Made by a program: the position numbers and the translations under genes. A stretch of 64,000 nt of DNA from Metaphire vulgaris (Eukaryota; Annelida; Clitellata; Crassiclitellata; Megascolecidae). Positions 1-10,562 of this stretch are shown one piece after another. Numbering within the stretch: the stretch's first letter is position 1; each line of letters begins with the position of its first letter. The stretch spans positions 1 through 64,000 of the forward strand of contig CM030869.1 of NCBI GenBank assembly GCA_018105865.1, in the 5' to 3' direction. A model generated the notes under the pieces. That model was not told the DNA's origin, did no database searches, and was given only the letters and a program-made list of their open reading frames with translations.

Positions 1-524
1 CTGGCATGAAGAGTGAATCATTTCACACACTTTAAAATCTACCTTCATAATGGCTTCGTACAGAAGTGGCGTTACGCACATTCTTCGGAAAAGACAGCGA
101 CACTCTATAACAAATATTCCACTTCCACTGATGAGTCAATACAAAAAAACCTACAAACTATTATTGTAAGTGTAGACCTAACCATCGCAAGTAGTCTCGA
201 CTAATGGGGATGGTGTAGTCCCCAACTTTCTGGCTATCGGCTTGTTAAATCATTTCTTCGTTAATTTCATAATGTTTTTAGCCTTTACACTGGCATTAAG
301 TTTTTGTCTCATCACAATCCTGTCTTTGCTCTCACAAACATGAGAACTTTTGTTCTGTCAGTGAGTGGTTACTAAACACGGTGTTTTTAACATGTTAACT
401 GCAGGGCCGCGGCCCCCTCAGTAGTTTTCCTGGCCCCCGCAGTAATTATGGCGGCCCCTTCATAAAGGCCCCCCTAGAGGTTATTCCTAGTTTTTCTCTC
501 GTGGGCGTTGGGCAGTCTTTTAAG
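1..524. other. No gene seen
   Basis: No coding or RNA feature is supported here. A GC-rich patch near 400-480 contains a short GGGCCGCGGCCC palindrome inside otherwise AT-rich DNA. Confidence 0.5.
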
Positions 525-662
525 ACATTGTTTCCCAAAAGTGGGTCACAAAGCTCTGGCAAGTGGGTCGCCAAATTTCCTCGGATATTTAGCGGATACA
601 TAGCATTTGACCACAGTTGGGCTATAACTAGCGGTCGTAGCTCACTCGCTCACTGCTGCAGA

Positions 663-836
663 CAGTGTTTATTCTAGCCTCCTTGACATTGGGGGCATTT
701 TGAAATGTTTTGGGGACAATGTTTGAGTTTCCACACGTTTGAGAAATTTCCATTCCCAGCCAACATCTAAAAAATTGGGGGATTTTCAAACTTTGGAGTG
801 GAAATTCTTCCCTAAGAAGGCCTAGAATAAACACTG
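663..836. mobile_element. Short hAT-type MITE, family 'CAGTGTTTATTCTAG'
   Basis: A 174-bp non-coding element with 15-bp terminal inverted repeats: CAGTGTTTATTCTAG at the left and its complement at the right. It is flanked by a perfect 8-bp target duplication GCTGCAGA (655-662 and 837-844). Eight-bp duplications and CAG-type ends are the signature of hAT transposons, so this is read as a non-autonomous hAT. Related copies lie at 17648-17811 and, in reverse orientation, at 51087-51271. Confidence 0.9.
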
Positions 837-1332
837 GCTGCAGATAACCAACTGTGGCTGCCAAGCCCAGACCGTGGTTAGTCTACGGATGAACCGAGGA
901 TACCTGATCTCTCTGGTAGAGGACTAGAGGGAGATGTGAGCAGTGGTGTGGCCCGTTTCAAAATCTAGTCATTACTTGCCCCACCTGGCAGCGCAAGGCC
1001 ATTGTCAACCGGTAATGAACTTTGCGTTACTCCATTGGAATGATGATTGCCAGGGCCCAACATCCAGTATCTGCCAAGGCAATTAAAAGTATTAAACAGT
1101 CTTGAGTATCTGCCGTGCCTCTGCTAGAACGGGGATGAGGACCAGGTGAGGGTAGCTGGTAGGCATGATGGGCAGAGGATATCTGAGGCGCGTTTAATCA
1201 TTTGCCGCTTTCTTTGTGCAAGTATATTGTATCTGAATAGTGATCGAGTGCACTAAAATCGTTTACTTCTTCTATAAAAAAATCTTTATTTAAATTTCAG
1301 GATTTTTGTGAAAATAAGGTGTAGGCCTAAAT

Positions 1333-1470
1333 ATGGATAAATTTCTTAAGCGAAAACGTGAAAATTTAGCAAGTGCGAATGAACAAAGTTCAGTCGGACG
1401 ACGATGCCAATGCATCTCTTGTTAATAGACCTTCGAGTGAGAAGAAGACATGCAAGGTGAAGCGTAAATA
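1333..1470 (+). pseudogene. hAT transposase N-terminus, degenerate
   Basis: An ATG at 1333 opens MDKFLKRKRENL, the typical start of SCAND3/ZBED-like hAT transposases. A one-base frameshift near 1390 moves the reading into a frame giving SSEKKTCKVKRK, the basic stretch that normally leads into the next conserved block, but a TAA follows at once. The piece lies between hAT-like end sequences (TTTCCCAAAAGTGGGTCACA near 531 and GTGGGTCGCGA near 1715), so 525-1735 may be one old hAT with most of its interior lost. Family call from motif recognition only. Confidence 0.5.
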
Positions 1471-1957
1471 ATTATAATAATGATGTTAGTCGAGTGCAGG
1501 CCCATCCGTCGCACGGATCTTGCTAAGGCCAGTTAAAATCTTTGTGTACGTTTCATTATACTATTTCAATTCTTTGCTAAGATTAGTTTAACACGTTTTT
1601 TACTGTTCATTCAATTGCTCTAAATGTGCCAATTGTGATAGCTATCGATACAAATGTATCTTGGCCCCGATTTATGGACTGGTCTTTATTGGGTAGATGC
1701 TTAATTTTTATTCAGTGGGTCGCGAGCTGGCCAAGATATGTTAAAGTCGGTCCCGAGCCAGAAACCCAAAACAGCGAGACAGGCTTATGAGAAAGGCAAC
1801 AGAAATGGACGAGTCCTTTTCAGTCGGAAATTGAAAAGCGTTCAAACCAACTGGTCGAACTGGACAAACAGAGGAACTCCGCCAATGCCGTCAATTAATA
1901 GCACGCAGCGGCAAGATCATCAAGGAATGATTCTGGTCATCTTGACAATGCCCAAAT

Positions 1958-2296
1958 GGGTCGTCCATAAATTACGTCACGCGGTTAGGGGGAGGGGATC
2001 CGGCAATTTGTGACGAAGTGTGACGACGGGGTGAGGGTCCGTAAGTGTGACGTCACGCAAAAAAATTAGGTCAAAATTTAGGTCATGGTCTTTGACCTTT
2101 TTGCTTGTCAGGGATTTTGGAGAGGAAAAAATACAATTATGACTTTTTTTGCTTGTCAAGACTTTTCGGAATACGAAAATGGGAGGGGTCGGCCCGATGT
2201 AACGTCATATTTTAGGGGTCCGACGTTTTGTGACGTCGCGTTACGTAAAGGGGTCAAAAATGCCAAATTCGAGTGACGTAATTTATGGACGACCCC
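1958..2296. mobile_element. Palindromic MITE, 'GGGTCGTCCATAAATTACG' ends
   Basis: About 340 bp bounded by inverted repeats of over 20 bp: GGGTCGTCCATAAATTACGT at the left and its complement at the right. The interior is rich in GTGACG and TGACGTC motifs. It has no coding capacity. The ends resemble the larger GGGGCTGTCC family found elsewhere in this window (for example 5469-5895). No clear target duplication was found, so the superfamily is left open. Confidence 0.75.
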
Positions 2297-2410
2297 AAAG
2301 AGACTAACAGACATTCTCTCTACCTGTAGTTATATGTGCTCGTAGCCTAGTTACTCACACTCTTCCGTATATGAATTGCATGTTTCCTTTAGGTTACGCG
2401 CTAAGAATCT

Positions 2411-2453
2411 ATAATAATAATAATAATAATAATAGTAATAATAATAATAATAA
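2411..2453. repeat. (TAA)n microsatellite
   Basis: Tandem TAA units, directly followed by the TAGCGCTATAAAATG start of the dispersed repeat at 2455. Confidence 0.95.
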
Positions 2454-2454
2454 T

Positions 2455-3108
2455 ATAGCGCTATAAAATGAGCTCCCTATACAAAATAACATTGTGGCGC
2501 CGTATTTTGTACTCTGAACATTTCATTATAATAATTTATAGTTAATTCCTGTTAGCCCAAATATAATTTTAAAAATTTTTATCCGTTAATTATTGTTAAC
2601 AAGTAGAATTTTTAATTGAGGAAACTAAAGCGCGAATCTTGTTGTCGTATAATATTAGTGTACTCAATGTAATTTGGTCAAATGTCGAGTCAAGTTCAAA
2701 CAAAAATAGCAATAGGTATAATGTCTTTCTTTTATTTTAGCAAAGTACCGTTTCATTTTAAAATTGCTGTTATTTAGAACAATATAAAATAAATAACAGC
2801 GACTAAAAAATTAGGCGAATTTCAAAAATAAACTATATCTTTATTTCATACCGGACTCAATACAGATAGAACATTTCGCATCTATGGAAATGAAGAAAAC
2901 AATATTAAGCACTATGTTGTATAGTATATAACACTTGCAGAAATTAATTAACTAATATTTTTGACTTTATTATTCTTTTTGTATTTTAAAACAAAGCTAA
3001 AGATGCGAAATTAAACTTCTTTTCAAAGTTTTCTAAAACATTATTTTACTTAATGCTAAATAAAGAAGGTACAACGCCATAGATCTAAATATTGTGAGGA
3101 ACTCTCTA
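2455..3108 (+). repeat. Dispersed repeat, copy A
   Basis: A non-coding repeat that begins TAGCGCTATAAAATG and ends near CGCCATAGATCTAAATATTG. A diverged second copy spans 6085-8620. Shared blocks include AGTGTACTC-ATGTA-TTTG-TCAAATG, GGTATAATGTCTTTCTT and AATGCTAAATAAA. Copy A lacks the 1.87-kb element that interrupts copy B and so stands as the older, unoccupied state. Confidence 0.7.
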
Positions 3109-3248
3109 CCTGTATACAAATTCGCCATTTGAGCAAGAGGGGCACATTGCAACAGGCAAATGGCTAAACTGTACAATATTCAATACACGCTTCTTAGAGA
3201 CTCGTGTGTTATTAACGAATCAAAGGAATCTAATATCGCTTAAAGACT

Positions 3249-3340
3249 AATTTCTTTTAACTAATTTTAGCTAATTTAACCACAAAACGTTGACACCAGC
3301 GTTTTGTGGGTAAATTAGCTAAAATTAGTTAAAAGAAATT
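3249..3340. repeat. Long hairpin, 41-nt arms, 10-nt loop
   Basis: Left arm 3249-3289 and right arm 3300-3340 are complementary at 40 of 41 positions, around the loop TTGACACCAG. If transcribed it would make a single strong stem. It sits between repeats with no protein-coding context. It could be a fold-back MITE or a small-RNA precursor; sequence alone does not decide. Confidence 0.9.
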
Positions 3341-3803
3341 GGAATCTCTTTAAATTCAGTTATTTACTCTTTATACTACCCCCGTGGTGTTCCTTCAAAT
3401 AAGCTTCTTAATTCTTGTTAAGCGGGCTATATTTAGGCACACCAGCTCAACTGATAAAAATTTGAATTGCTGAAATATGTAGTAGGTCTCCTGAAAGATC
3501 CTATCGGGAAGTAGGCCTAACTCTGCTCGCGATCATGATGTGATATCTCTGTTTCAGTTTTCTCGTAAATTCAATTTGCAAAGCGCCTCTTTATCATATT
3601 CGAGGCATATGTCCCATCAAACAGCTGCTCCCCAAGCCTGTTCTATAATTCAGATAGCCGATGCATTGGTATCTAGTCGCCTAGATTAATGCAATTCCCT
3701 GGGGTTTTTGTCTTTTGAAATCACAAGATCAATTGAGCAAACACTTCTGAGAGCACAGAATTCCAATACAATCTCCCAGATTTGAACTCGTAGACCCAGT
3801 TAG

Positions 3804-4263
3804 TCAGTTCTTGCATTGGTTTCCTACCAAACAACTTGTCTTGTCTTCATCCATCCTCGCTACGAGGGTATAGACCGCATCATGAATGAGCTTGTTCCAC
3901 TGTTTTCTGTTGTCTGTCATTCGGTTCGCCTTTTCCATAATGTTATCAGTCCATCCACTCCTGGGTTTGCATTGTATTCTTTTACCATCATTTGTGCCTT
4001 GTATTGTTTCCTTTTCCAAACAGACGCCCAGAGCCTGTTTTACTCGTGATGTGGCCGAGATACGACAGTTCTCTTCTTTTGACGTACTCCGAAAATTCTC
4101 TTGTTACGCCTCCCTTCTCTAATAACCATTCATTAGTTATTTTCTCTGCACAGGATATAATATTATGCAGAATCTGTCTCAGTTCTTTCTTTTCGAACGT
4201 CTTGACTCCAGACAAGTAATTGATGATAAAATCTGTCTTTTGCTCTACAAGTAAGAAAACCAT
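3804..4263 (-). pseudogene. LINE reverse transcriptase C-terminal tail
   Basis: Read on the minus strand, 4263-3990 gives VKRRELSYLGHITSK and, after a frameshift near 4010, 4019-3804 gives IQGTNDGKRIQCKPRSGW-DNI. The order 'RR-L-YLGH' then 'GKR---RP--GW-DNI' is the conserved tail that follows the RT domain in many non-LTR retrotransposons. The RT core is missing and the frame is broken, so this is a dead 3' fragment. Similar tails lie at 10765-11196, 44255-44430 and within 53500-54600. Confidence 0.75.
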
Positions 4264-4315
4264 ATGTTACACATTGAACCAATTATCTTAATTTAAAACA
4301 CAGCTCATCCCTCAA

Positions 4316-4979
4316 CAGTGGCGGTTCTGAGGTGGAGCTGGTGGGATGTAGCCTCAAAGATTTCAGTTTTATCCCACAGGTAGTAATAGTGGAAGACCTT
4401 TTTGTATGTCAGCTATTTTCAGGAGTTGTTTAACGGAGACCCGATAGGATAGACAGGCATGTCAAACTGGGGCCGCCAGGCCATTTATGCGGCCCTTTAC
4501 AAGATGCCCAGCGGCCCGCACAAAGATTTCTACAAATTATAAATGTTTTTTAGACAACACAAGTTCTCAAGTCGATCGTTTTTTGCGATATTTGGATCGT
4601 TTCTGTGTGATTTTGTATGTTTCTTAATTGAAGTAATCAAAAAATGAAGCACTGAATTTAATTAAATATTCAATATATTTCAGATATTGTAATGGAATGA
4701 GATTAACAACGGAAAAACATAAATGGAAAAGTTTTGTGTCTGCTATTGCCGCTAATGAGCTGGCAGAAAGCAACTATGATGATGATGATGATTGTAATGT
4801 GCACAATTAATTGTTGTGTGTGCCCCCATGACAATACCAATGTGAGCCACGCGGCCCTTAGGGGACCCTGAGTTTGACATGTCTGGAGTAGACGACCTTT
4901 TACACTTTTTAGAGGTTGGGAAGTTGGCGGTCATTGAATAGGGCATAGCCACCAATTTTTCCGGCTAGAACCGCCACTG
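4316..4979. mobile_element. hAT-type element, outer (CAGTGGCGGTTCT ends)
   Basis: Terminal inverted repeats CAGTGGCGGTTCT and AGAACCGCCACTG bound a 664-bp element. Its flanking 8-mers (TCCCTCAA and TCTCTAAG) match only in part, so the target duplication is eroded. A second element (4454-4885) sits inside it. Confidence 0.7.
4454..4885. mobile_element. hAT-type element, inner (CAGGCATGTCAAACT ends)
   Basis: Left end CAGGCATGTCAAACT and right end AGTTTGACATGTCTG form an inverted pair, with the GCGGCCC tracts just inside that are usual for this widespread hAT family. Flanks GGATAGAC and GGAGTAGAC look like a target duplication with one indel. It has no coding capacity. A (GAT)n tract near 4780 lies inside. 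Confidence 0.75.
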
Positions 4980-5280
4980 TCTCTAAGCCTACTAGTCTCT
5001 CCAGTCTCCACCAGATACTCCACAGGTCCTTGATTTGTTTGTTCCTCTTTCTAGTACAGCCTTTGACGCTAGTAGGTGTTCTTCGGTGTGTAGTCGCATG
5101 CTTTGTAATTCACTCCCAGCATCACTTCATATGTCTGTTTAGCTTGGCCAAACAGGCATACAAAGTAACCTGATATCTCTCGTCGATCAAACTGACCATC
5201 CCAGCCTCACCTGTCTCTAATTAATTCGGGTTTGATCAAGCCCCAGTTTGGTTTGGTTCGTCATATCTGCTGATGCCTAA

Positions 5281-5995
5281 CAGAGCCGTGGCTAGGAGGC
5301 AGGGGAGGCAGGAGGCAAGCTTCCTCGGGCGCCGACCGGGGGCGTCAGAGACCATTGTTGATTTTATTCACGACGGTATTGCCAGTATGACAAGTGAATA
5401 AGGTCATCACCCGCGTTCTGTCCACTACTTCCTTCACGTACTGCTTCACTCCTACAACGTCGTGAAAAGGGGCTGTCCAATAATTATGTCAACAATTTTT
5501 TGGCAATTTTTGACCCCCTCCCCCCTTGTCAACAACTGTCAACTTTCAGTTACCCCCTATAATTGCGTCAACAACTTTTGACCTCTCCCCTCCCCAAGAT
5601 CAATGACAGGTCCCAATAACAAGGTTAGCCTATTATTTTTTGCGGTGATTACAATTTTATCCCTGTTTTGCTCGACGAGTGTCAAAGTGTGATAGTTATG
5701 ACCTTTTTACCATGCTTTTTTCCATTGTAATAAGTGGTCTTCCACGAAATTTTCTATTTTTTAGTATTTGTAAAGAGTGAAATTGTTGATGTCAACTTCT
5801 CTTGACCCCTCCCCCTGTCAACAACTGTCAAACTTTTTTCAAATCCCCTCCCCTCTAAATTGTTGACGTAATTAATGGACAGGCATGACAGCCCCAAAGT
5901 GTGCTAAGCAAAACAGGTAATCACCAGATTTTAGACGGTTAGGGGCAAAAATTGATACCTTGCCCCGTGCGATAAATACTCTAGTTACGGCTCTG
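5281..5995. mobile_element. hAT-type element (CAGAGCCGTGGCTAG ends)
   Basis: Left end CAGAGCCGTGGCTAG and right end CTAGTTACGGCTCTG are inverted copies with two mismatches. Flanking 8-mers ATGCCTAA (5273-5280) and ATGCCTAG (5996-6003) match at 7 of 8 positions. The element is non-coding and was itself hit by a GGGGCTGTCC-family element at 5469-5895. Confidence 0.8.
5469..5895. mobile_element. MITE of the GGGGCTGTCC family, nested
   Basis: The left end reads GGGGCTGTCCAATAATTATG and the right end is a complementary GACGTAATTAATGGACAG...CCCC with a small insertion. The interior carries alternating TTGACCCCTCCCC and GTCAACAACTGTC tracts. Other copies or parts: 6505-7122, 17395-17462, 24993-25362, 27359-27438, 42657-43230, 44187-44245 and 47981-50332. 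No convincing target duplication was seen, so no superfamily is given. Confidence 0.8.
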
Positions 5996-6624
5996 ATGCC
6001 TAGGCATTACGATGGTGGCACAATAGAAATTTAGATTATTAATTGTGAATTGCTTTCTCCTTCGAGTATAATAATCCCATAATAATCAAATAATAGCGCT
6101 ATAAAATGCAAGTCCCTGGCGTCGCATTTCCCTATGAAATTTGATTACAGGTAGATCAACTAATTTAATTTTATAGTTATATCCCTTAACGTAATTTTTT
6201 AAATGTGAACTTGTCTGTGGAAATTTAAAAAATAGAATTTCAAAAGAAAAATAATGCCTTGATCAACTGTATTTTATATTATTAGTGTACTCGATGTAGT
6301 TTGATCAAATGGGCAAATGGTTGAAATGGCACATGGAGTTATTATTAGAGGAGACGGCATTACGTCATTTCTAACCAGGCTGCGTGAAGCCAGTAGCGCG
6401 TAGGCTAAAAATAGCACCTCCATTGTTAGCGGCCATTGTGGTTGAATCGGACGAATACAGAAGTATTAAGTCAGAGTTATATAATTCCCTTTAAAAAAAT
6501 AAATAATAACTTTGTTATTGGGACCTGTCATTCATCTTGGCGAGGAGGGGAGGGAGGGGGGGGGAGTTTTGACATAATTATTGGGGTGGGGTAACTGAAA
6601 GTTGACAGTTGATGATGGGGAGGG

Positions 6625-6878
6625 CAGTGTTATTTCTAGGATTTTGAATTTGGGGATGGCAGGAAAAATCGGGGGTCCAATTTTTAAGTCTCTCCCAGGA
6701 AAAGGCTGACAAAATGGTCAACCGACAATAAAAGTTTGGGGAGGGGTGTCCTCCATTGGGGGTGTTTCAGAGCTAATTAGTATACATTTTGCATTGTCAC
6801 ATTACCAAATTTTGGGGAGTGTCGACCTCAAATGGGGTGGTGGTGTTGGGGTGTTAGGATGGTGTAAAAATATCCCTG
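6625..6878. mobile_element. MITE, CAGGGTTA/TATCCCTG family, copy 1
   Basis: It starts CAGTGTTATTTCTAGGATT and ends AAAAATATCCCTG. It is the same family as 31293-31376 and 32769-33094, where 8-9 bp target duplications are clear. Here the target is a G run (GGGGAGGG), so the duplication cannot be read exactly. Confidence 0.75.
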
Positions 6879-6883
6879 GGAGG

Positions 6884-7065
6884 CAGTGGCGGCTCCACCG
6901 GGGGCCAAGGGGCCGTGCCCCTATTGAGAGCCTGGCCTCCCCAGTGGCCCCCAGTTGGGACCCTATACTTAATGCTACATACATTAAACAACAAATGGTT
7001 GGCCCCCATGATTAGAAGTTGCCCCCAACGGCCCCTCCACTTGCCAAATCCTAGAGCCGCCACTG
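6884..7065. mobile_element. hAT-type MITE, CAGTGGCGGCTCC family, copy 1
   Basis: Ends CAGTGGCGGCTCC and GAGCCGCCACTG with a perfect 8-bp duplication CTGGGAGG (6876-6883 and 7066-7073). The left duplication includes the last bases of the preceding element (6625-6878), so this one inserted later, on its edge. The interior carries GTTGGGACCCTATACTTAAT and CATGATTAGAAGTTGCC, shared by all copies (7373-7829, 7830-8003, 57847-58038, 59720-59892). Confidence 0.93.
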
Positions 7066-7208
7066 CTGGGAGGGGGTCGAAAATTGCCCAAAAATTGTTG
7101 ACATAATTAATGGACAGCCCCCATGCCTTATTGAAAACACGATTGATATCATCCAATAGACTGTCCACTTGCTATTTTTCAAACACAAATGTCGAACAAT
7201 AGCATCTT

Positions 7209-7209
<1 letters not shown>

Positions 7210-7239
<30 letters not shown>
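7210..7239. repeat. (AATC)n microsatellite
   Basis: Tandem AATC units followed by ATAAACTTCTATAGCGCCAC, the same 'TATAGCGC' junction seen near other simple repeats in the window. Confidence 0.9.
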
Positions 7240-7242
<3 letters not shown>

Positions 7243-7372
7243 CTTCTATAGCGCCACTATCATAATGCCCAGGGCATCAGCCGATGGCGCACCAAATCCA
7301 AATAGCATCAGAGCCGGGTCAAGCCAGAAGATCAGTCCAAAACGGCAGGAGAGCAATCTAAGGGGGGTAAAT

Positions 7373-7829
7373 CAGTGGCGGCTCCACAGGGGGGCCCGGG
7401 GGCAGTGGCGTAACGTGGGGGGAGGCGGGGGGCACTTTGTTGACTGCCCCCGGGCCCCGGGCTGGAAGGGGGCCCCCAAAGAGGGGTCTAAGCTAGGGTT
7501 AGGTTAGGGTTAACTCTAACATTCTAACGTGTTGACGCCCTTTTTTTGCTCGTCAGGGTGAAAAAAGAGGTGATGACGTTTTTTTTGCTCGTCAGCTCTA
7601 AACTTTTAAACTTTGGGGCTCCCATGGCAAAGATGCCTCCCGGGCCCCCAAAAGTCACGCTACGCCACTGCCCGGGGGCGTGCCCCTATTGAGTGCCTGG
7701 CCTCCCAGTGGCCCCTGTTGGGACCCTATACTTAATACTACATACCTACCAACAAACGGTAGGCCCCCCATGATTAGAAGTTGCCACCCCAACGGCCCCC
7801 CCACTTGCCAAATCCTGGAGCCGCCACTG
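7373..7829. mobile_element. CAGTGGCGGCTCC-family MITE, copy 2, interrupted
   Basis: The ends match copy 1 (CAGTGGCGGCTCC at 7373, GAGCCGCCACTG to 7829). It is split by the element at 7403-7670. Removing that insert and one duplication restores a contiguous family member. Confidence 0.85.
7403..7670. mobile_element. hAT-type MITE, CAGTGGCGTARCGTG family, nested
   Basis: 268 bp with ends CAGTGGCGTAACGTG and CACGCTACGCCACTG and a perfect 8-bp duplication CCCGGGGG (7395-7402 and 7671-7678). The interior has a short TTAGGG-like run (AGGGTTAGGTTAGGGTTA near 7495) and two TGCTCGTCAG motifs. A second copy is at 35086-35311. Confidence 0.93.
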
Positions 7830-8003
7830 GGCCCAGGTTGGGTCCGTGCCCCCTATTGAGTGCCTGGTTCCCAGTGGCCACCCTGTTGGAACCCTATACT
7901 TAATACTACATACCTAACAACAAGCGGTAGGACCCTCTGATTATCAGATTAGAAGTTGTCACCCTAACGCCCCCCTCCACTTGCCAAATCCTGGAGCCTC
8001 CAC
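7830..8003. mobile_element. CAGTGGCGGCTCC-family MITE, copy 3, 5' end lost
   Basis: Abuts copy 2 directly. It carries the family interior (GTGCCCCCTATTGAGTGCCTGG, TTGCCAAATCCTGGAG) and a degraded right end CCTCCACTG, but no left terminus. Confidence 0.7.
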
Positions 8004-9105
8004 TGATCTGAATCTTCATTTTCATTACATACTAATAAAAGTTCTTAGATCATTGATGATAAAACATATCCGCAGCTATTCCCCATGGCTCAGCTGATGA
8101 TTTTTGGGTCTACCAATGTGGCTGCCGTTTGGGAATTTCCCAAATAGTTGGCTTCAGCCAAATGACGTAATGCCGTCTCCTCTAATAATAACTCCATGAA
8201 ATGGCAAGTCCAATTTGAACAGAAAATAGCACCAGGTATAATGTCTTTTTTAGCTTCATGTTATTTTTTAAAATTAGGGTTACTTGTGATAATAACAAGC
8301 AAACAATTAAGCACGCTAAAAGTAATAGATGGATTTTTAAAATATTTAAAACTATTTCTTACTGGACTTGGTAAATGTGGAATATTACACACAACAGTAA
8401 AGAAGAAAACAGCATTAAATGCGGTGGTTTGTGATTTGTAGTACTTGTAAATGTCTATAATTCAATAATCTCAATAAATTTGAGCGTATTCGTTTTGTCA
8501 TTTAAAAAACAAAGCTAAGATACATAATCTTGCAATTTAACAACAGTTTTAGAAATATTATTGCACCTAATGCTAAATAAATAGTCCCAACGCCATCGAT
8601 CTAAATATTGTGAAGAAGAAGAAGAAGACGCAGTAGAAGAAGAAGAAGACTATTTCTCAACAAAATATTGTGAGATTAGACAAATGCGGCATTTATTTTC
8701 TGTAATATTTTTTAATGCGAATAAACGAACTGCACTTCTAGCTGTTGTACGGTTGTACGGGCTTTAAATGCTTTTGTTGCATCTGCGACCGATGCTTCCA
8801 GTGACGCCTAATTGTGCGTTTCGTGAATTTTAGGGGCAGACTGGACCACGAGATCCTCCCGGGTCACCCACATCACCGGATCCACGAAGTCCTCCTTGGC
8901 GACGAGGACCATCGGCCCATCGGTCAGTCCTTTGCTGCATTCGATTCGAGAAGCATTCAAAGATCAAATTCAGAGATTGCAGATTTATTTCACATACAGT
9001 GGAAGTTGGAACAGTAAACGGATTCTCAAAGGCTATCTATTCCATTTATGTAAAGTGCTCTTGCTTTTGGCATCTAGCTATTTATAGCGCTATAGAAATT
9101 GTCGA

Positions 9106-9108
<3 letters not shown>

Positions 9109-9151
<43 letters not shown>
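9109..9151. repeat. (TAA)n microsatellite
   Basis: Follows ATAGCGCTATAGAAATTGTCG, which resembles a LINE/SINE 3' terminus, so it is probably the tail of a retroposed element lying in a collagen intron. Confidence 0.9.
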
Positions 9152-9154
<3 letters not shown>

Positions 9155-10562
9155 TCTGAGCCTATCTCTGAAAGCTAGGTACCGTTACTGAATGTGGAGA
9201 GTTACTACATTGGTTTTCACACAGGCTTTACTTAGCCTCCTAAGCCACTTAAAATCACATTATTATTCTTATGGTTAAAATGATTATTTACATCAAATAA
9301 CTGAATATATATAGTAATATAAGGTATAAATGATATTTTGATAACAAGGTCCTACTGGATATCCCGTAGAAAGAGAGATGTAAGTCAGTTACTGTATTTG
9401 TTCAATTGTTGCGCTCTCCATGTTCTAGGTTTGTTGTTCAGGCGATTTGTTCTATGAGTCTGATTGCTGTCATTTATTACGTTACGTTGAAAAACAACAT
9501 CAGTTTAAAGCAGCTTTTATTCAGATTGATGTGTAATGTTGTTATTATTAGCACTTGATTCAGTGCTGACGTGGATGCTAGCAGAGTGCTTGAAAGTCTA
9601 AAGACTTCTTTACTGAACTATAAAAACTTGTTTTGCAGAAACCGAATTGTGTTGTTAAAATAGGTCTAATGGAATTTTTTAGTGAAATTATCTTTTCGGT
9701 TTCTATCTGACAGGGTGAACCTGGATTACCTGGAGGCCCTGGCTTCCCTGGTTCACTTTGTCTTTCTGGTGCTGCTGCCAATCCTGACACTTCTGGTGCC
9801 AAAAGTTAAGCGGTTAGTGAATAAGTTTAAGTTACTTGAGTTCTGCTAATTAAATAGTTAATAAATAAGCTTAGCATTCCATGTTGGAACCAGGAAGAGA
9901 AAACTTATTTATGATTCCAAGACATGCAATGCATATGCACGGGTAGTATGAGCATTGAGCAAGGGACAAGCCCTGCATTCAGAGCACTAAATGTCTACAA
10001 TGAAGCAGCATGAAAGATATCCAAATGAATTGGAGAATTTATCTTCAGATTGTTATCTATTTATGGAAGCGACAAATTCAGTTGAGACTTGAATTTTCTG
10101 CACACTTAAGTGTACATAAATAACAGTTAACTTTTGTAATTTGTGTATTTGTCTTTTATTCGTTTCCTTGTCTTACATATTTATTGGATAGTTGTGCTAT
10201 TTGCATTTTAAGGGTCCTCCTGGTGTTGCTGTCCAGGGAGAGCAGGTTGGTTAAATGACTTCTGCTGTAACATTATGTAGAACATTTTGAATGTTTGTAG
10301 CTCTTTATTATTTGTTTTTGACTCACTGTTCTGCCTTCTTTTAATAAAATTTGTCATTGATAGAAATTAGTTCATGTGTTTGCAGGGCTCCTACATTTGA
10401 CCTACTGTACTGCAACTGATACTATGCTTAGGCAGAAGTTCATGCAGAGAGGTTTGACTTTAGTTAACACCTAAAGCAGTTTCTCTTTGATTTTTGTTCA
10501 GGGTCAGTCTGGGGACAGAAGATCACCTGGATCAGAAGGCTGACTCAAAGGTCCATCTGGAG

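Larger units (their letters stand above)
6505..7122 (-). mobile_element. GGGGCTGTCC-family fragment, reverse orientation
   Basis: The right end AATTAATGGACAGCCCCC is present and the interior (GTTATTGGGACCTG, then ACATAATTATTGGGGTGGGG) matches the reverse complement of the copy at 5469-5895. The left terminus is gone. It is interrupted by the elements at 6625-6878 and 6884-7065. Confidence 0.7.
6332..8198. mobile_element. TIR element with 39-bp ends and 8-bp TSD
   Basis: The ends are CATGGAGTTATTATTAG followed by AGGAGACGGCATTACG and onward, repeated inverted at the right; the match runs about 39 bp. Perfect 8-bp target duplications AAATGGCA flank it (6324-6331 and 8199-8206). An 8-bp duplication with CA-type ends fits hAT or P superfamilies. 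Much of its 1.87 kb is later insertions (6505-7122, 6625-6878, 6884-7065, 7373-8003), so the original was far shorter. A 56-bp derivative lies at 17317-17372. Confidence 0.9.
6085..8620 (+). repeat. Dispersed repeat, copy B, split by an element
   Basis: Left part 6085-6323 and right part 8207-8620 align in order with copy A at 2455-3108. The break falls between TCAAATGGGCAAATGGTTG and AGTCCAATTTGAACAG, exactly where the 6332-8198 element and its AAATGGCA duplications lie. Copy B is therefore the filled version of the copy A site. Confidence 0.75.

Noticed and set aside
7490..7515. Telomere-like AGGGTTAGGTTAGGG
   Set aside because: Only a few units, and a matching stretch occurs inside the second copy of the same MITE at 35225-35265, so it belongs to the element.
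8814..9017. 67-codon plus frame starting at 8814
   Set aside because: The real signal is the Gly-X-Y register in another frame after the AG at 8833.
9578..9802. Minus-strand open frame with EPGKPGPPGNPGSP, collagen-like
   Set aside because: GGN-CCN repeats give proline/glycine-rich frames on both strands. The plus strand has the AG acceptor before GGT and the register shared with other plus-strand exons.
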